A stretch of DNA of 64,000 bases, taken from the NCBI GenBank assembly GCA_965250105.1, contig OZ252290.1, positions 2,604,001-2,668,000 on the forward strand, read 5' to 3'. Shown in pieces: positions 41,677-50,943 of this stretch. A model generated the notes under the pieces. It had not been told where the DNA came from and searched no databases. It was given only the letters and a program-made list of their open reading frames with translations. This DNA comes from JBCBSK01 sp965250105. Its GTDB lineage: Bacteria; Pseudomonadota; Alphaproteobacteria; Rhizobiales; Tepidamorphaceae. Position numbers and translations under genes: made by a program. Every line of letters starts with the position of its first letter. Position 1 is the stretch's first letter.

Positions 41677-43665
41677 ATGGGCCATGGAACAGCCGACGCC
41701 CTGTCAGGCGCCGGGGACGACACGTTTCCCAAACTGATCGCCCGCAACGCGCGGACCTGGGCCGACCGCACCGCCATGCGCGAGAAGGATTTCGGCATCT
41801 GGCAATCCTGGACCTGGGCCGATGTCTATGACGAGGTGCGCGCGCTGGCGCTCGGCCTTCGCGAGATGGGCCTTGAGCGCGGCGACAAGATCGCCATCAT
41901 CGGCCACAACCGGCCGCGGCTCTACTGGACCTTCGCCGCCGCCCAGTCGCTCGGCGCCATTCCCGTGCCGGTCTATCAGGACTCGGTGGCCGACGAGATG
42001 GTCTTCGTGCTCGACCATGCCGAGGTCCGCTTCGCCATGGTCGAGGACCAGGAGCAGGTCGACAAGCTGTTGTCGATCTCCGATAAGCTGCCCAAGCTCG
42101 AACATATCATCTATGACGAGGAGCGCGGGCTGAAGAATTACGACCACGGCCATCTGCACGCCTTCGAGGAGGTGGCGAGCCGCGGCGCCGAGATCCTGAC
42201 CCGCGACGCCGATGCCGTCGCGGCCTGGGAAGCGGACGCCAAGGCCGGCAAGGCCGAGGACATCGCCGTCATGCTCTACACCTCGGGCACGACGGGAACG
42301 CCCAAGGGCGTGATGCTGTCCTACCACAATCTCGTGGTCTCGGCGCTGAACGGCAACGCCTTCGACAAGCTCGACGAGACCGAGGAGATCATCGCCTATC
42401 TGCCGATGGCCTGGGTCGGCGACCATATCTTCTGCTACTGCCAGTCGATCACCGCGGGATTCTGCGTCAACTGCCCGGAAAGCCCCGATACGGTGACCGA
42501 GGATCGCCGCGAGATCGCGCCGACCTATTTCTTTGCCCCGCCGCGCGTCTTCGAGAACCTCCTGACCTCGATCATGGTGCGGATGGAGGATGCCGGCCGC
42601 CTCAAGAAGGCGATGTTCGATTTCTTCATGAGCCACGCCCGGCGGGTCGGCGAGCCGCTCCTGAACGGCGACAGCGTCGGTGCCGGCGACCGGCTGCTCT
42701 ACTGGATCGGCGAACTGCTCGTCTACGGCCCGCTGAAGAACCGCATGGGCCTGACCCGGCTGAAGGTCGGCTATACGGCCGGCGAGGCGATCGGGCCGGA
42801 AATCTTCCGCTTCTACCGCTCGCTCGGGCTGAACCTGAAGCAGCTCTATGGCCAGACCGAGGCCTCGGTCTACATCACCGCCCAGCCCGACGGCGAGATC
42901 CGCGCCGACACGGTCGGCCGCCCGTCGCCCGATGTCGAGATCCAGATCGCCGACAATGGCGAGGTGCTCTACCGTTCGCCGGGCGTCTTCGTCGCCTACT
43001 ACAAGAATGACGAGGCGACGCGGTCGACCAAGAGCGAGGACGGCTGGGTGAAGACCGGTGACGCCGGCTTCTTCGACCAGGACGGCCATCTCCGGATCAT
43101 CGACCGGGCCAAGGATGTCGGCAAGCTGAACGACGGCGCCATGTTCCCGCCGAAATATATCGAGAACAAGCTCAAATTCTTCCCCAATATCAAGGAAGCG
43201 GTGGCGTTCGGCCATGAGCGCGACTATTGCGCGGTGATGCTCAACATCGACCTGACATCGGTCGGCAACTGGGCCGAGCGCAATAATGTCGCCTATGCGA
43301 GCTATCAGGAACTCGCCGGCCATCCCGAGGTCTACAAGATGATCGCCGAACACGTCGATCAGGTGAACAAGGATCTGTCGCAGGAGCCGGCCATGTCGGG
43401 CGCCCAGGTGCGCCGCTTCCTGATCCTGCACAAGGAACTCGACGCCGATGACGGCGAGCTGACGCGCACCCAGAAAGTGCGCCGCAGCTTCATCGCCGAC
43501 AAATACGCGCCGCTGATCACCGCGCTCTATGACGGCTCCAGCGAGGCCGACATCACCACGGAAGTCACCTTCGAGGACGGCCGCAAGGGACAGCTGTCGG
43601 CGACGATCAAAGTGTCCGACGCCGAAATCTACGGCGCGGAACCGATGCGGGAGGCAGCCGAATGA
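41677..43665 (+). CDS. AMP-dependent acyl-CoA ligase (long-chain fatty acid/aryl type)
   Basis: A 662-residue ANL-superfamily ligase with a GGAGGAG ribosome site. The ATP-binding motif YTSGTTGTPKG is near residue 205, YGQTEA near 390, and the hinge region DAGFFDQDGHLRIIDRAKDV near 465-485. The sequence resembles the long AMP-binding synthetases found at the head of branched-chain ABC clusters in proteobacteria. It activates a carboxylic acid to its CoA thioester. The stop overlaps the next start (ATGA), so ligation and transport are encoded in one operon. Confidence 0.9.
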   Translation: MGHGTADALSGAGDDTFPKLIARNARTWADRTAMREKDFGIWQSWTWADVYDEVRALALGLREMGLERGDKIAIIGHNRPRLYWTFAAAQSLGAIPVPVYQDSVADEMVFVLDHAEVRFAMVEDQEQVDKLLSISDKLPKLEHIIYDEERGLKNYDHGHLHAFEEVASRGAEILTRDADAVAAWEADAKAGKAEDIAVMLYTSGTTGTPKGVMLSYHNLVVSALNGNAFDKLDETEEIIAYLPMAWVGDHIFCYCQSITAGFCVNCPESPDTVTEDRREIAPTYFFAPPRVFENLLTSIMVRMEDAGRLKKAMFDFFMSHARRVGEPLLNGDSVGAGDRLLYWIGELLVYGPLKNRMGLTRLKVGYTAGEAIGPEIFRFYRSLGLNLKQLYGQTEASVYITAQPDGEIRADTVGRPSPDVEIQIADNGEVLYRSPGVFVAYYKNDEATRSTKSEDGWVKTGDAGFFDQDGHLRIIDRAKDVGKLNDGAMFPPKYIENKLKFFPNIKEAVAFGHERDYCAVMLNIDLTSVGNWAERNNVAYASYQELAGHPEVYKMIAEHVDQVNKDLSQEPAMSGAQVRRFLILHKELDADDGELTRTQKVRRSFIADKYAPLITALYDGSSEADITTEVTFEDGRKGQLSATIKVSDAEIYGAEPMREAAE

Positions 43666-44504
43666 GGCCGGCGGATCAGACAGCGGCGGGCGGCGGACAC
43701 CACCCGCATCACGGCCCGGCGGACCATATCGCCGCCGGCGACACGATGCTCGAGGTCAACAACATCTCGCTGTCCTTTGGCGGGGTGAAGGCGATCCGCG
43801 ACGTGTCCTTCGACATCCGCAAGGGCGAGGTCCGCGCCATCATCGGGCCGAACGGCGCCGGCAAGACCTCGATGCTCAACTGCATCAACGGCTTCTACCA
43901 CCCCCAGGAAGGCACGATCACCTTCAAGGGCATGGTGCGCAAGAAGATGCGCCCGCATGAGGCGGCTTCCTCCGGCATCGCCCGCACCTTCCAGAACGTG
44001 GCGCTGTTCAAGGGCATGTCGACGCTCGACAACATCATGTCCGGCCGCACGCTGAAGATGAAGGTGCCGTTCTTCTACCAGCTGTTCCATTACGGCCCCG
44101 CCCAGCGCGAGGAGATCGAGCACCGCAAGCAGGTCGAGGAAATCATCGACTTCCTGCAGATCGAGCACATCCGCCGCACCCCGGTGGGCAAGCTGCCCTA
44201 TGGCCTTCAGAAGCGGGTCGAACTGGCCCGCGCGCTCGCCATGGAGCCCGAGCTTTTGCTGCTCGACGAACCGATGGCGGGGATGAACCTCGAGGAAAAG
44301 CAGGACATGAGCCGCTACATCCTCGAAGTGAACGAACAGTTCGGCACCACGATCGCGCTGATCGAGCACGACATGGGCGTGGTCATGGACATTTCCGACC
44401 GCGTCGTCGTGCTCGACTATGGCGAGAAGATCGGCGACGGGGTGCCGGCCGAGGTGCGCTCGAACCAGCGCGTCATCGACGCCTATCTCGGAGTGTCGCA
44501 CTAA
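43662..44504 (+). CDS. livG: Branched-chain-type ABC transporter ATP-binding protein (LivG)
   Basis: A 280-residue ATPase. After a His-rich leader (GGGHHPHHGP) that is not usual for the family come Walker A GPNGAGKTSML (about residues 60-70), the LivG-type signature LPYGLQKRVELARAL, Walker B LLLLDEPMAGMN and the switch His in ALIEHDMG. It energises uptake together with LivH, LivM, LivF and the periplasmic binding protein encoded downstream. Confidence 0.94.
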   Translation: MRPADQTAAGGGHHPHHGPADHIAAGDTMLEVNNISLSFGGVKAIRDVSFDIRKGEVRAIIGPNGAGKTSMLNCINGFYHPQEGTITFKGMVRKKMRPHEAASSGIARTFQNVALFKGMSTLDNIMSGRTLKMKVPFFYQLFHYGPAQREEIEHRKQVEEIIDFLQIEHIRRTPVGKLPYGLQKRVELARALAMEPELLLLDEPMAGMNLEEKQDMSRYILEVNEQFGTTIALIEHDMGVVMDISDRVVVLDYGEKIGDGVPAEVRSNQRVIDAYLGVSH

Positions 44505-44959
44505 TGGCGGGGCCTGGCTGGCAGGCCGAGGGCTGCTCCACGGTCAGCGCGATGATCTTCGTCGACGCGGCCGAGGAGGTGGTGGCCTTCGCCCGGGACG
44601 TCTTCGGGGCCGAACCCGTCACACCGCCCTTGCGCCGACCCGACGGCACCTTGTGGCATGCGGCGATGCGGATCGGCGATTCTTCCGTGATGATCGGCCA
44701 GCGCGAGGGCGACATGCCGGCGACGACGGCTTTCCTGCACATCTATGTGCCCGATGCGGATACCGCCTTCGACAAGGCGGTCGCGGCCGGCGCCCAGGTC
44801 ATGATGCCGGTCTCGGACCAGTTCTATGGCGAGCGCGCCGGCGGGGTGACCGACAGAAGCGGCAATGTCTGGTGGGTGTCGACCAAGACCGAGACGCTGA
44901 CGGCTGACGAGCTCGGCCGCCGCGCGGCCGCGTTCGAGGCAGAAAAGGGGACCGGCTGA
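44504..44959 (+). CDS. VOC-family (glyoxalase-fold) protein
   Basis: A 151-residue protein of the vicinal-oxygen-chelate superfamily, close to the PhnB/YetH-like type: VSAMIFVDAAEEVVAFARDV, LRRPDGTLWHAAMRIGDSSVM, HIYVPDADTAFDKAVAAGA and YGERAGGVTDRSGNVWWVST. It starts within the livG stop (TAATG) and its stop overlaps the livH start (TGATG), so it is embedded in the transport operon. Members include metal-dependent lyases, dioxygenases and binding proteins; no specific activity can be assigned. Confidence 0.85.
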   Translation: MAGPGWQAEGCSTVSAMIFVDAAEEVVAFARDVFGAEPVTPPLRRPDGTLWHAAMRIGDSSVMIGQREGDMPATTAFLHIYVPDADTAFDKAVAAGAQVMMPVSDQFYGERAGGVTDRSGNVWWVSTKTETLTADELGRRAAAFEAEKGTG

Positions 44960-45915
44960 TGGACTTTCTCTACGCGGTTCTGATCGATCCGTTCGTTCAG
45001 ATGGTGCAATTGCCGGACTTCTTCGTCCAGGTTCTCTGGGAAGGCTTCGTCTCGGGCGTGCTCTACGCGTTGATCGCGCTCGGCTTCGTGCTGATCTTCA
45101 AGGCGTCGGGCGTGTTCAACTTCGCCCAGGGCATCATGGTGGTGTTCGCCGCCCTGACCCTTGTCGGCCTCGTCGAGGCGGGCGTGCCGGCTTTCGTGGC
45201 GCTCATCGTCTCGATCGCGGTGATGGGGCTTTTGGCGATCGGCGTCGAGCGGCTGGTGCTGCGCAATCTCGTCAACCAGCCCGACATCATCCTGTTCATG
45301 GCGACGATCGGGCTGACCTATTTCCTGATCGGCCTCGGCGAGGTGATCTTCGGCGGCGAGCCCAAGCGCATGGTGACCGAGGAACTCGGCCTGCCGACCG
45401 GCTCGACGGCGATCGATTTCCTCGGCGGCCTGCTGATCTTCCAGCACCTCGACATCGCGGCCGCGGTCATCGCCATCATCATGGTGGCGAGCCTCGGCTT
45501 CTTCTTCTCCAAGACGCGCATCGGACGCGCCTTGCGGGCGGTCGCCGACGACCATCAGGCGGCCCTGTCGGTCGGCATCTCGCTGAACCAGATCTGGGTC
45601 ATCGTCTGGTTCGCCGCCGGCATCGTGGCGCTCGTCACTGGCATCATGTGGGGCGCGAAGTCGGATGTGTCCTTCGCGCTTCAGGTGATCGCGCTGAAGG
45701 CCCTGCCGGTGTTGATCCTTGGCGGTTTCACCTCGATCCCCGGCGCCATCGTCGGCGGCCTGATCATCGGCATCGGCGAGAAGATCGGCGAGATCTATTG
45801 GGGCCCGCTGGTCGGCGGCGGCATCGAGAGCTGGTTCGCCTTCGTCATCGCGCTGATCTTCTTGATGTTCCGGCCGCAGGGTCTGTTCGGCGAAAAGATC
45901 ATCGAGAGGATCTAG
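44959..45915 (+). CDS. livH: Branched-chain-type ABC transporter permease (LivH)
   Basis: A 318-residue inner-membrane protein with about eight hydrophobic segments. Family marks are the N-terminal GFVSGVLYALIALGFVLIFKASGVFNFAQ region and the ATPase-contact loop TRIGRALRAVADDHQAALSVGI. It forms half of the membrane pore with LivM. It is separated from livG and livM by a VOC-fold gene on each side. Confidence 0.94.
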   Translation: MDFLYAVLIDPFVQMVQLPDFFVQVLWEGFVSGVLYALIALGFVLIFKASGVFNFAQGIMVVFAALTLVGLVEAGVPAFVALIVSIAVMGLLAIGVERLVLRNLVNQPDIILFMATIGLTYFLIGLGEVIFGGEPKRMVTEELGLPTGSTAIDFLGGLLIFQHLDIAAAVIAIIMVASLGFFFSKTRIGRALRAVADDHQAALSVGISLNQIWVIVWFAAGIVALVTGIMWGAKSDVSFALQVIALKALPVLILGGFTSIPGAIVGGLIIGIGEKIGEIYWGPLVGGGIESWFAFVIALIFLMFRPQGLFGEKIIERI

Positions 45916-45919
45916 CGGC

Positions 45920-46300
45920 ATGGCCCACAAAAGCCGTATCGGCTGTCTCGTGATCGATTGCCAGACGGATGATCTGGAACCGGCGACCCGGTTCTGGTCG
46001 TCGCTTCTGGGCTGCGAGGGCGCGGTCGACGAGGACGGCAAATATGCCGTGCTGAAGAGCGATCGCGGCGATCCGCGCGTCCTGCTGCAGGCCGTCGGGC
46101 ACGATCCGCGCGTCCATCTCGACATCGAGACCGACGACCAGGAAGCCGAAGCCAAGCGCCTCGAAGCGCTCGGCGCCCGGCGGGTCGGCGATCATCCGCG
46201 CTGGATCATCATGGAGGCGCCGAGCGGCCACCGCTTCTGCCTCGTCGGCCCGCAACGGGACGATTTCGCAACGCGTGCCACCGAATGGGGGAATGGCTGA
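45920..46300 (+). CDS. VOC-family (glyoxalase-like) protein, second
   Basis: A 126-residue single-domain glyoxalase-like protein (CLVIDCQTDDLEPATRFWSS, then VHLDIETDDQEAEAKRLEAL and PRWIIMEAPSGHRFCLV). This short type is common but functionally undefined. It differs clearly from the VOC protein at 44504, so the two are not recent duplicates. The 4-bp gap to livH and TGATG overlap with livM place it in the same transcript. Confidence 0.85.
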   Translation: MAHKSRIGCLVIDCQTDDLEPATRFWSSLLGCEGAVDEDGKYAVLKSDRGDPRVLLQAVGHDPRVHLDIETDDQEAEAKRLEALGARRVGDHPRWIIMEAPSGHRFCLVGPQRDDFATRATEWGNG

Positions 46301-47376
46301 TGTTTTACCGCGAGGCCGGTCAGTTCAAGACCAGCTATGGCGCCGATCAGGCGGTTTTCCCGATCCTGCAGGACCGTTTCGGCATCGGCGTCATCCTGGT
46401 CATCGCCTTCGTCGCCATTCCGCTGTTCGGCAATGACTTCTTCATCGCCTCGATCATGATCCCCTTCCTGATCTTCACGCTGGCGACGATCGGGCTCAAC
46501 ATCCTCACAGGCTATTGCGGACAGCTGTCGCTCGGCACCGGCGCCTTCATGGGGGTCGGCGCCTATGCCTGCTACAAGCTGACCACCTATTTCCCCGACG
46601 CCAACATCATCCTGCTGGTTCTCATGTCGGGCTTCTTCTCGGCTGGCATCGGCATCATTTTCGGCCTGCCGTCGCTGCGGATCAAAGGCTTCTATCTCGC
46701 CGTCGCGACGCTGGCCGCCCAGTTCTTCCTCGAATGGTGCTTCATCCGCATCGGCTGGCTCTACAATTACAACGCCTCTGGCGCCATCGAGGTGCCGGAG
46801 CGGACCGGCTTCGGCATCGTGCTGGCCGGCCCGGCGGCGGATCCGACGGCGCGCTATTTTGTCGTCCTGATCATCGTCGTGGCGATGACCTGGATCGCGT
46901 CGAACCTGGTGCGCGGACGTATCGGCCGGCAATGGATGATGATCCGCGACATGGATATCGCCGCCGAACTGATCGGCGTCCGGCCGCTCGCGGCCAAGCT
47001 GTCGGCCTTCGCCGTGTCGTCCTTCTATTGCGGCGTCGCCGGCGCGATGTTCGTCTTCTTCTGGCTGGGGGCCGCCGAACCGTCGGCCTTCTCGATCAAC
47101 CTGTCGTTCCAGATCCTGTTCATGGCCATTCTCGGCGGGCTCGGCAGCCTGATCGGCTGCTATATGGGGGCCGCCTTCATCTGGACCCTGCCAATCCTCA
47201 TCCGCGAGGTACCGAGTTGGTTCGGCATCGCGCTGACGGCGGCCACGGTCGAACACTGGTCGTTCCTGATCCTCGGCGCGCTGATCGTGTTCATCCTGAT
47301 CGTCGAGCCGCATGGCCTGGCCCGGATCTGGCAGATCTTCAAACAGAAGATGCGCGTCTGGCCGTTCCCCTATTAG
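46300..47376 (+). CDS. livM: Branched-chain-type ABC transporter permease (LivM)
   Basis: A 358-residue membrane protein with around ten hydrophobic segments. It has the LivM core LNILTGYCGQLSLGTGAFMGVGAYACY, GLPSLRIKGFYLAVATLA and the ATPase-contact loop SNLVRGRIGRQWMMIRDMDIAAELIGV. The start overlaps the VOC stop (TGATG); an in-frame ATG 15 bases upstream is less likely. It is the last gene of the first part of the cluster, and its stop codon lies in a strong hairpin. Confidence 0.93.
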   Translation: MFYREAGQFKTSYGADQAVFPILQDRFGIGVILVIAFVAIPLFGNDFFIASIMIPFLIFTLATIGLNILTGYCGQLSLGTGAFMGVGAYACYKLTTYFPDANIILLVLMSGFFSAGIGIIFGLPSLRIKGFYLAVATLAAQFFLEWCFIRIGWLYNYNASGAIEVPERTGFGIVLAGPAADPTARYFVVLIIVVAMTWIASNLVRGRIGRQWMMIRDMDIAAELIGVRPLAAKLSAFAVSSFYCGVAGAMFVFFWLGAAEPSAFSINLSFQILFMAILGGLGSLIGCYMGAAFIWTLPILIREVPSWFGIALTAATVEHWSFLILGALIVFILIVEPHGLARIWQIFKQKMRVWPFPY

Positions 47377-47384
47377 GGAACGGC
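47361..47384 (+). terminator. Hairpin containing the livM stop codon
   Basis: GCCGTTCCC, loop CTATTA, GGGAACGGC: a perfect 9-bp stem including the last livM codons and the TAG. No T-run follows. It may end the first transcript or protect its 3' end, since the opposite-strand cyclase gene follows. Confidence 0.5.
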
Positions 47385-47466
47385 GCCGTCGCGGCGCGGG
47401 AGGACGGCACGGTAAGATCTGCCGTGTAGCCCCCCCCGCTGCGTTGTTGCCAGTCTGTCGGTAGGG

Positions 47467-48306
47467 CTAGGACTGCGCGGCCTTGTTGCGGGCGCGCTGC
47501 CGCAGCCAGATGCGGACGATGAAGAACGCCGCCGGGATCAAGGCCCAGGGCGGCGGCCCGGTCATGCCGTTGACCACCACGAGCCCGCCGATGATCATGA
47601 CGCCGCGCTGCGAGGCGTCATCAAGGCCGCGCCAGGCACGCCGTGCCCGGGCGGCAAGCCTTTTGACCGGATTGGCGGGCGCGATCTCATCGTCGGCCGC
47701 GACCCGGGCGGCGACCGGTCCCGTCGTCTGGTCTGGCGACGGCGCGGGCAATGTGGCCATGTCGGCCGGCGCGCCTTTTGGGTTTGGCGGGGCGGTGAAC
47801 GCATTGTCGCCGCGCACCACGCGCCAGGCCGGGATCATCGGTTCCTGCGCCTTGCCGGCCACCGGCATCATGCGGTCGAAGGCGATGGCCAACCGGCCCG
47901 ACACGGCCGCATGGACGGCATCGGAGATCAGGATATCGCCCGGTTCGGCGGCCTGTTGCAGCCGGGCCGCCACATTGACGCCGTGGCCGAACAGATCATC
48001 GTCCTCATGGATCACGTCGCCGAGATTGATGCCGATGCGGTAACGTAGGCCATGGTCTTCCGCGCCGTTCTGGTCCTGGAATTCGACGGCGGCGCGGACC
48101 GCTTCGCTGATCGCGCCGAATTCGGCGATCACGCCGTCGCCCCAGGTGTTGACGACCCGCCCGCCATGGCTTTCGAAGACGCTTCGCAACAGGGCCTGGG
48201 TCGCCGTCAGCGCGTGATGGGCCTCCGCCTCGTCGCGCGCCACGCGGGCGCCGAAGCCGACGGCATCGGCGCAAACGATCGCGGAAAGCCGTGATCCTGT
48301 GGACAT
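47467..48306 (-). CDS. Class III adenylate/guanylate cyclase with C-terminal membrane segment
   Basis: About 279 residues. A single class III cyclase domain fills residues ~5-165: AIVCADAVGFGARV with the first metal-binding Asp, VVNTWGDGVIAEF with the second, and INLGDVIHEDDDLFGHGVNVAARLQ. It is followed by a linker and one or two C-terminal hydrophobic segments (GVMIIGGLVVVNGM and WALIPAAFFIVRIWL). It should make cAMP (or cGMP) at the membrane. It lies on the opposite strand between livM and the binding-protein gene, and is divergent from the latter. Start codons at 48306 and 48312 are both possible. Confidence 0.87.
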   Translation of the reverse strand: MSTGSRLSAIVCADAVGFGARVARDEAEAHHALTATQALLRSVFESHGGRVVNTWGDGVIAEFGAISEAVRAAVEFQDQNGAEDHGLRYRIGINLGDVIHEDDDLFGHGVNVAARLQQAAEPGDILISDAVHAAVSGRLAIAFDRMMPVAGKAQEPMIPAWRVVRGDNAFTAPPNPKGAPADMATLPAPSPDQTTGPVAARVAADDEIAPANPVKRLAARARRAWRGLDDASQRGVMIIGGLVVVNGMTGPPPWALIPAAFFIVRIWLRQRARNKAAQS

Positions 48307-48488
48307 GGGCATGATCCTATCGGCTGATCGTGCGATTGATGCGCATTTCACGTCGTTTAAGTCCTTGTAGCGGCTTGCATTGACGCACGACACCCCTACA
48401 ATCTGAGCCACATCGGCGAAGCCCCCTGGAGAGGGGTTCTAGCCGGAGTGTCGTTTGCGAGCCAAGCCTCGCGAAAGGGAGGAATTTG

Positions 48489-49823
48489 ATGAGACTGAAA
48501 CACGCCCTTCTCGGCGTCGCGGCGGCGGCCATGGTCGCGACCGGCGCCTATGTCACCAAGGCGCAGGCGGAAGACTCGCTCTATCTGCCGCTTCTGACCT
48601 ATCGCACGGGTCCGTTCGCCGGCTCCGGCATTCCGATCGCCGATGGCATGCACGACTATCTCACAATGCTCAACGAGCGCGATGGCGGCATCGGCGGCGT
48701 GCCGCTGGCCATCGAAGAGTGCGAAACCGGCTACAACACCCAGCGCGGCGTCGAGTGCTATGAAGGCACCAAGGGCAATGGCGCGCTGATGTACAACCCC
48801 TATTCGACGGGCATCACGCTGCAGCTCATTCCAAAGGCCAGCGTCGACCAGATCCCGGTCCTGTCGATGGCCTATGGCCTGTCGGCGGCGGCCATCGGTG
48901 ACATCTTCCCCTGGGTGTTCAACCCGCCGGCGACCTATTGGGACGGCGCCTCGGCGATCATCAAATATATCGCCGAACAGGAAGGCGGTTTCGACCAGCT
49001 CGAAGGCAAGAAGATCGGCTATATCTTCCTCGATGCCGGCTATGGCCGCGAGCCGATCCCGCTGCTCGAACAGCTCGCCGAACAGTATGGCTTCGAACTG
49101 ACCATGTATCCGGTGGCGCTCGACGCCATGCAGAACCAGTCCTCGCAATGGCTCAATGTGCGCCGCGACCAGCCGGACTGGATCTACATGCAGGGCTGGG
49201 GCGCGATGAACCCGACCGCGGTCCGCGAAGCCGCCAAGATCCGCTATCCGATGGATAGGCTGATCGGCATCTGGTGGTCGGGCGGCGATGACGATGCCCG
49301 TCCCGCCGGCGACGGCGCGATTGGCTACAAGACGCTGAACTTCCATGGCACCGGCGCCGACTATCCGGCGATCCAGGACATCATGACCTATGTCGTCGAG
49401 CCGGGTCTGAGCCAGGTGAAGGAAACCTCGAATGTGGGTGAGAACCTCTACAATCGCGGCGTCTACAATTCGGTGATCATGGCCGAAGCGATCCGCACCG
49501 CCCAGGAGCTGACCGGCAAGTCCGTGGTCGATGCTTCCGATGTGCGGCGCGGGCTCGAAAACCTCAACATCACCGAGGAGCGGATCAGGGAGATCGGTCT
49601 CGAAGGCTTCATGCAGCCCATCCGCATGACCTGCGAGGACCACTCCGGCGGTCATGAGCTTTACATGCAGCAGTGGAACGGCACGAACTGGGAGCCGGTC
49701 AGCGAATGGTATTCGCCGATGACCGACGTGGTCCGTCCGCTGCTCGAGGCGGCCGCCGAGGAATATGTCGCCAACAACCAGCCCTGGCCGGAGCGCACCG
49801 AGCCCTGCGACAACAATACCTGA
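48489..49823 (+). CDS. livK: Branched-chain-type ABC transporter substrate-binding protein
   Basis: A 444-residue periplasmic protein with GGGAGGAA before its ATG and a signal peptide ending near TKAQA-ED. The type I binding-protein fold (Peripla_BP_6) shows LPLLTYRTGPFAGSGIPIADG, an N-terminal domain, then DQIPVLSMAYGLSAAAIGDI and KIGYIFLDAGYGREPIP. At 444 residues it is longer than classical leucine-binding proteins, as are the forms found with CoA ligases. It delivers the organic substrate to LivHM. A short hairpin (GATCCG-n5-CGGATC) follows the stop. Confidence 0.92.
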   Translation: MRLKHALLGVAAAAMVATGAYVTKAQAEDSLYLPLLTYRTGPFAGSGIPIADGMHDYLTMLNERDGGIGGVPLAIEECETGYNTQRGVECYEGTKGNGALMYNPYSTGITLQLIPKASVDQIPVLSMAYGLSAAAIGDIFPWVFNPPATYWDGASAIIKYIAEQEGGFDQLEGKKIGYIFLDAGYGREPIPLLEQLAEQYGFELTMYPVALDAMQNQSSQWLNVRRDQPDWIYMQGWGAMNPTAVREAAKIRYPMDRLIGIWWSGGDDDARPAGDGAIGYKTLNFHGTGADYPAIQDIMTYVVEPGLSQVKETSNVGENLYNRGVYNSVIMAEAIRTAQELTGKSVVDASDVRRGLENLNITEERIREIGLEGFMQPIRMTCEDHSGGHELYMQQWNGTNWEPVSEWYSPMTDVVRPLLEAAAEEYVANNQPWPERTEPCDNNT

Positions 49824-50006
49824 TCCGCTGATCGGATCGGTTTCTCCTGAAGCCCCTTCGACGCGTAAGACCGCGCCGGAGGGGCACCATGGAATTCATA
49901 GCGGGTCTCGGAACGCTAGGTTTCGCAAGGCGGCCAGCCGGCCGCATTGCATTTTCCGAGTGGCCCGTCCTGACGAAGCTCTTGCGAGATTGAGGGTCGC
50001 GACGCG

Positions 50007-50864
50007 ATGGCCGCTGTCGAACAAACCGTCGAGCCGACTGCCGCTGCGGCATCGGAAACCGCCACGCCGATCTTGGCGGTCAACAATATCGAGGTCATCT
50101 ACGACCATGTGATCCTGGTGCTCAAGGGCGTGTCGCTGACCGTGCCCAAGGGCGGGATCGTGGCGCTGCTCGGGGCCAATGGCGCGGGCAAGACCACGAC
50201 GCTTAAGGCGATCTCGAACCTGCTCGGCGCCGAGCGCGGCGAGGTGACCAAGGGGTCGATCGAATTGAAGGGCGAGGCGGTCGAGGCGCTGTCGCCGAAC
50301 GCTCTAGTGCGCCGCGGCTGCATCCAGGTGATGGAAGGCCGGCACTGTTTCGGCCATCTCACCATCGAGGAAAACCTGCTCACCGGCGCCTATACGCGCA
50401 AGGACGGCTGGGGCGCGATCCAGCGCGACCTCGAAATGGTCTACAACTATTTTCCGCGCCTGCGCGAGCGCCGCCGCAGCCAGGCGGGCTACACGTCGGG
50501 CGGCGAACAGCAGATGTGCGCCATCGGTCGCGCGCTGATGTCTCGGCCCGACATGGTGCTGCTCGACGAACCCTCCATGGGGCTCGCCCCACAGCTCGTC
50601 GAGGAGATCTTCGAGATCGTCAAATCCCTCAATGAGAACGAGGGCGTGTCGATGCTCCTGGCCGAGCAGAACACCAATATCGCGCTGAAATACGCGACCT
50701 ACGGCTATATTCTCGAATCCGGCCGCATCGTGCTCGACGGCGAGGCCAAGGCGCTGCGCGAGAACGAGGACGTCAAGGAATTCTATCTCGGCGTCGGTGG
50801 CGAGGACCGCACCAGCTTCCGCAACGTCAAGAGCTATCGTCGCCGCAAGCGCTGGCTGAGCTGA
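50007..50864 (+). CDS. livF: Branched-chain-type ABC transporter ATP-binding protein (LivF)
   Basis: A 285-residue ATPase with Walker A GANGAGKTTTLKAIS (about residue 55), signature YTSGGEQQMCAIGRAL, Walker B MVLLDEPSMGLAP and the switch segment LLAEQNTN. An Ala/Thr-rich leader precedes the domain. It is the second ATPase of the transporter. The gap from livK is 183 bp, longer than elsewhere in the cluster, but orientation and partner genes indicate one transport system. Confidence 0.94.
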   Translation: MAAVEQTVEPTAAAASETATPILAVNNIEVIYDHVILVLKGVSLTVPKGGIVALLGANGAGKTTTLKAISNLLGAERGEVTKGSIELKGEAVEALSPNALVRRGCIQVMEGRHCFGHLTIEENLLTGAYTRKDGWGAIQRDLEMVYNYFPRLRERRRSQAGYTSGGEQQMCAIGRALMSRPDMVLLDEPSMGLAPQLVEEIFEIVKSLNENEGVSMLLAEQNTNIALKYATYGYILESGRIVLDGEAKALRENEDVKEFYLGVGGEDRTSFRNVKSYRRRKRWLS

Positions 50865-50943
50865 CGGGCGCTACGTACCGGCAGGCCCGGCCGTGTGACA
50901 TCTGATACTCGGTTATCACGCTAGACCGCAGGACGGTTCCATC

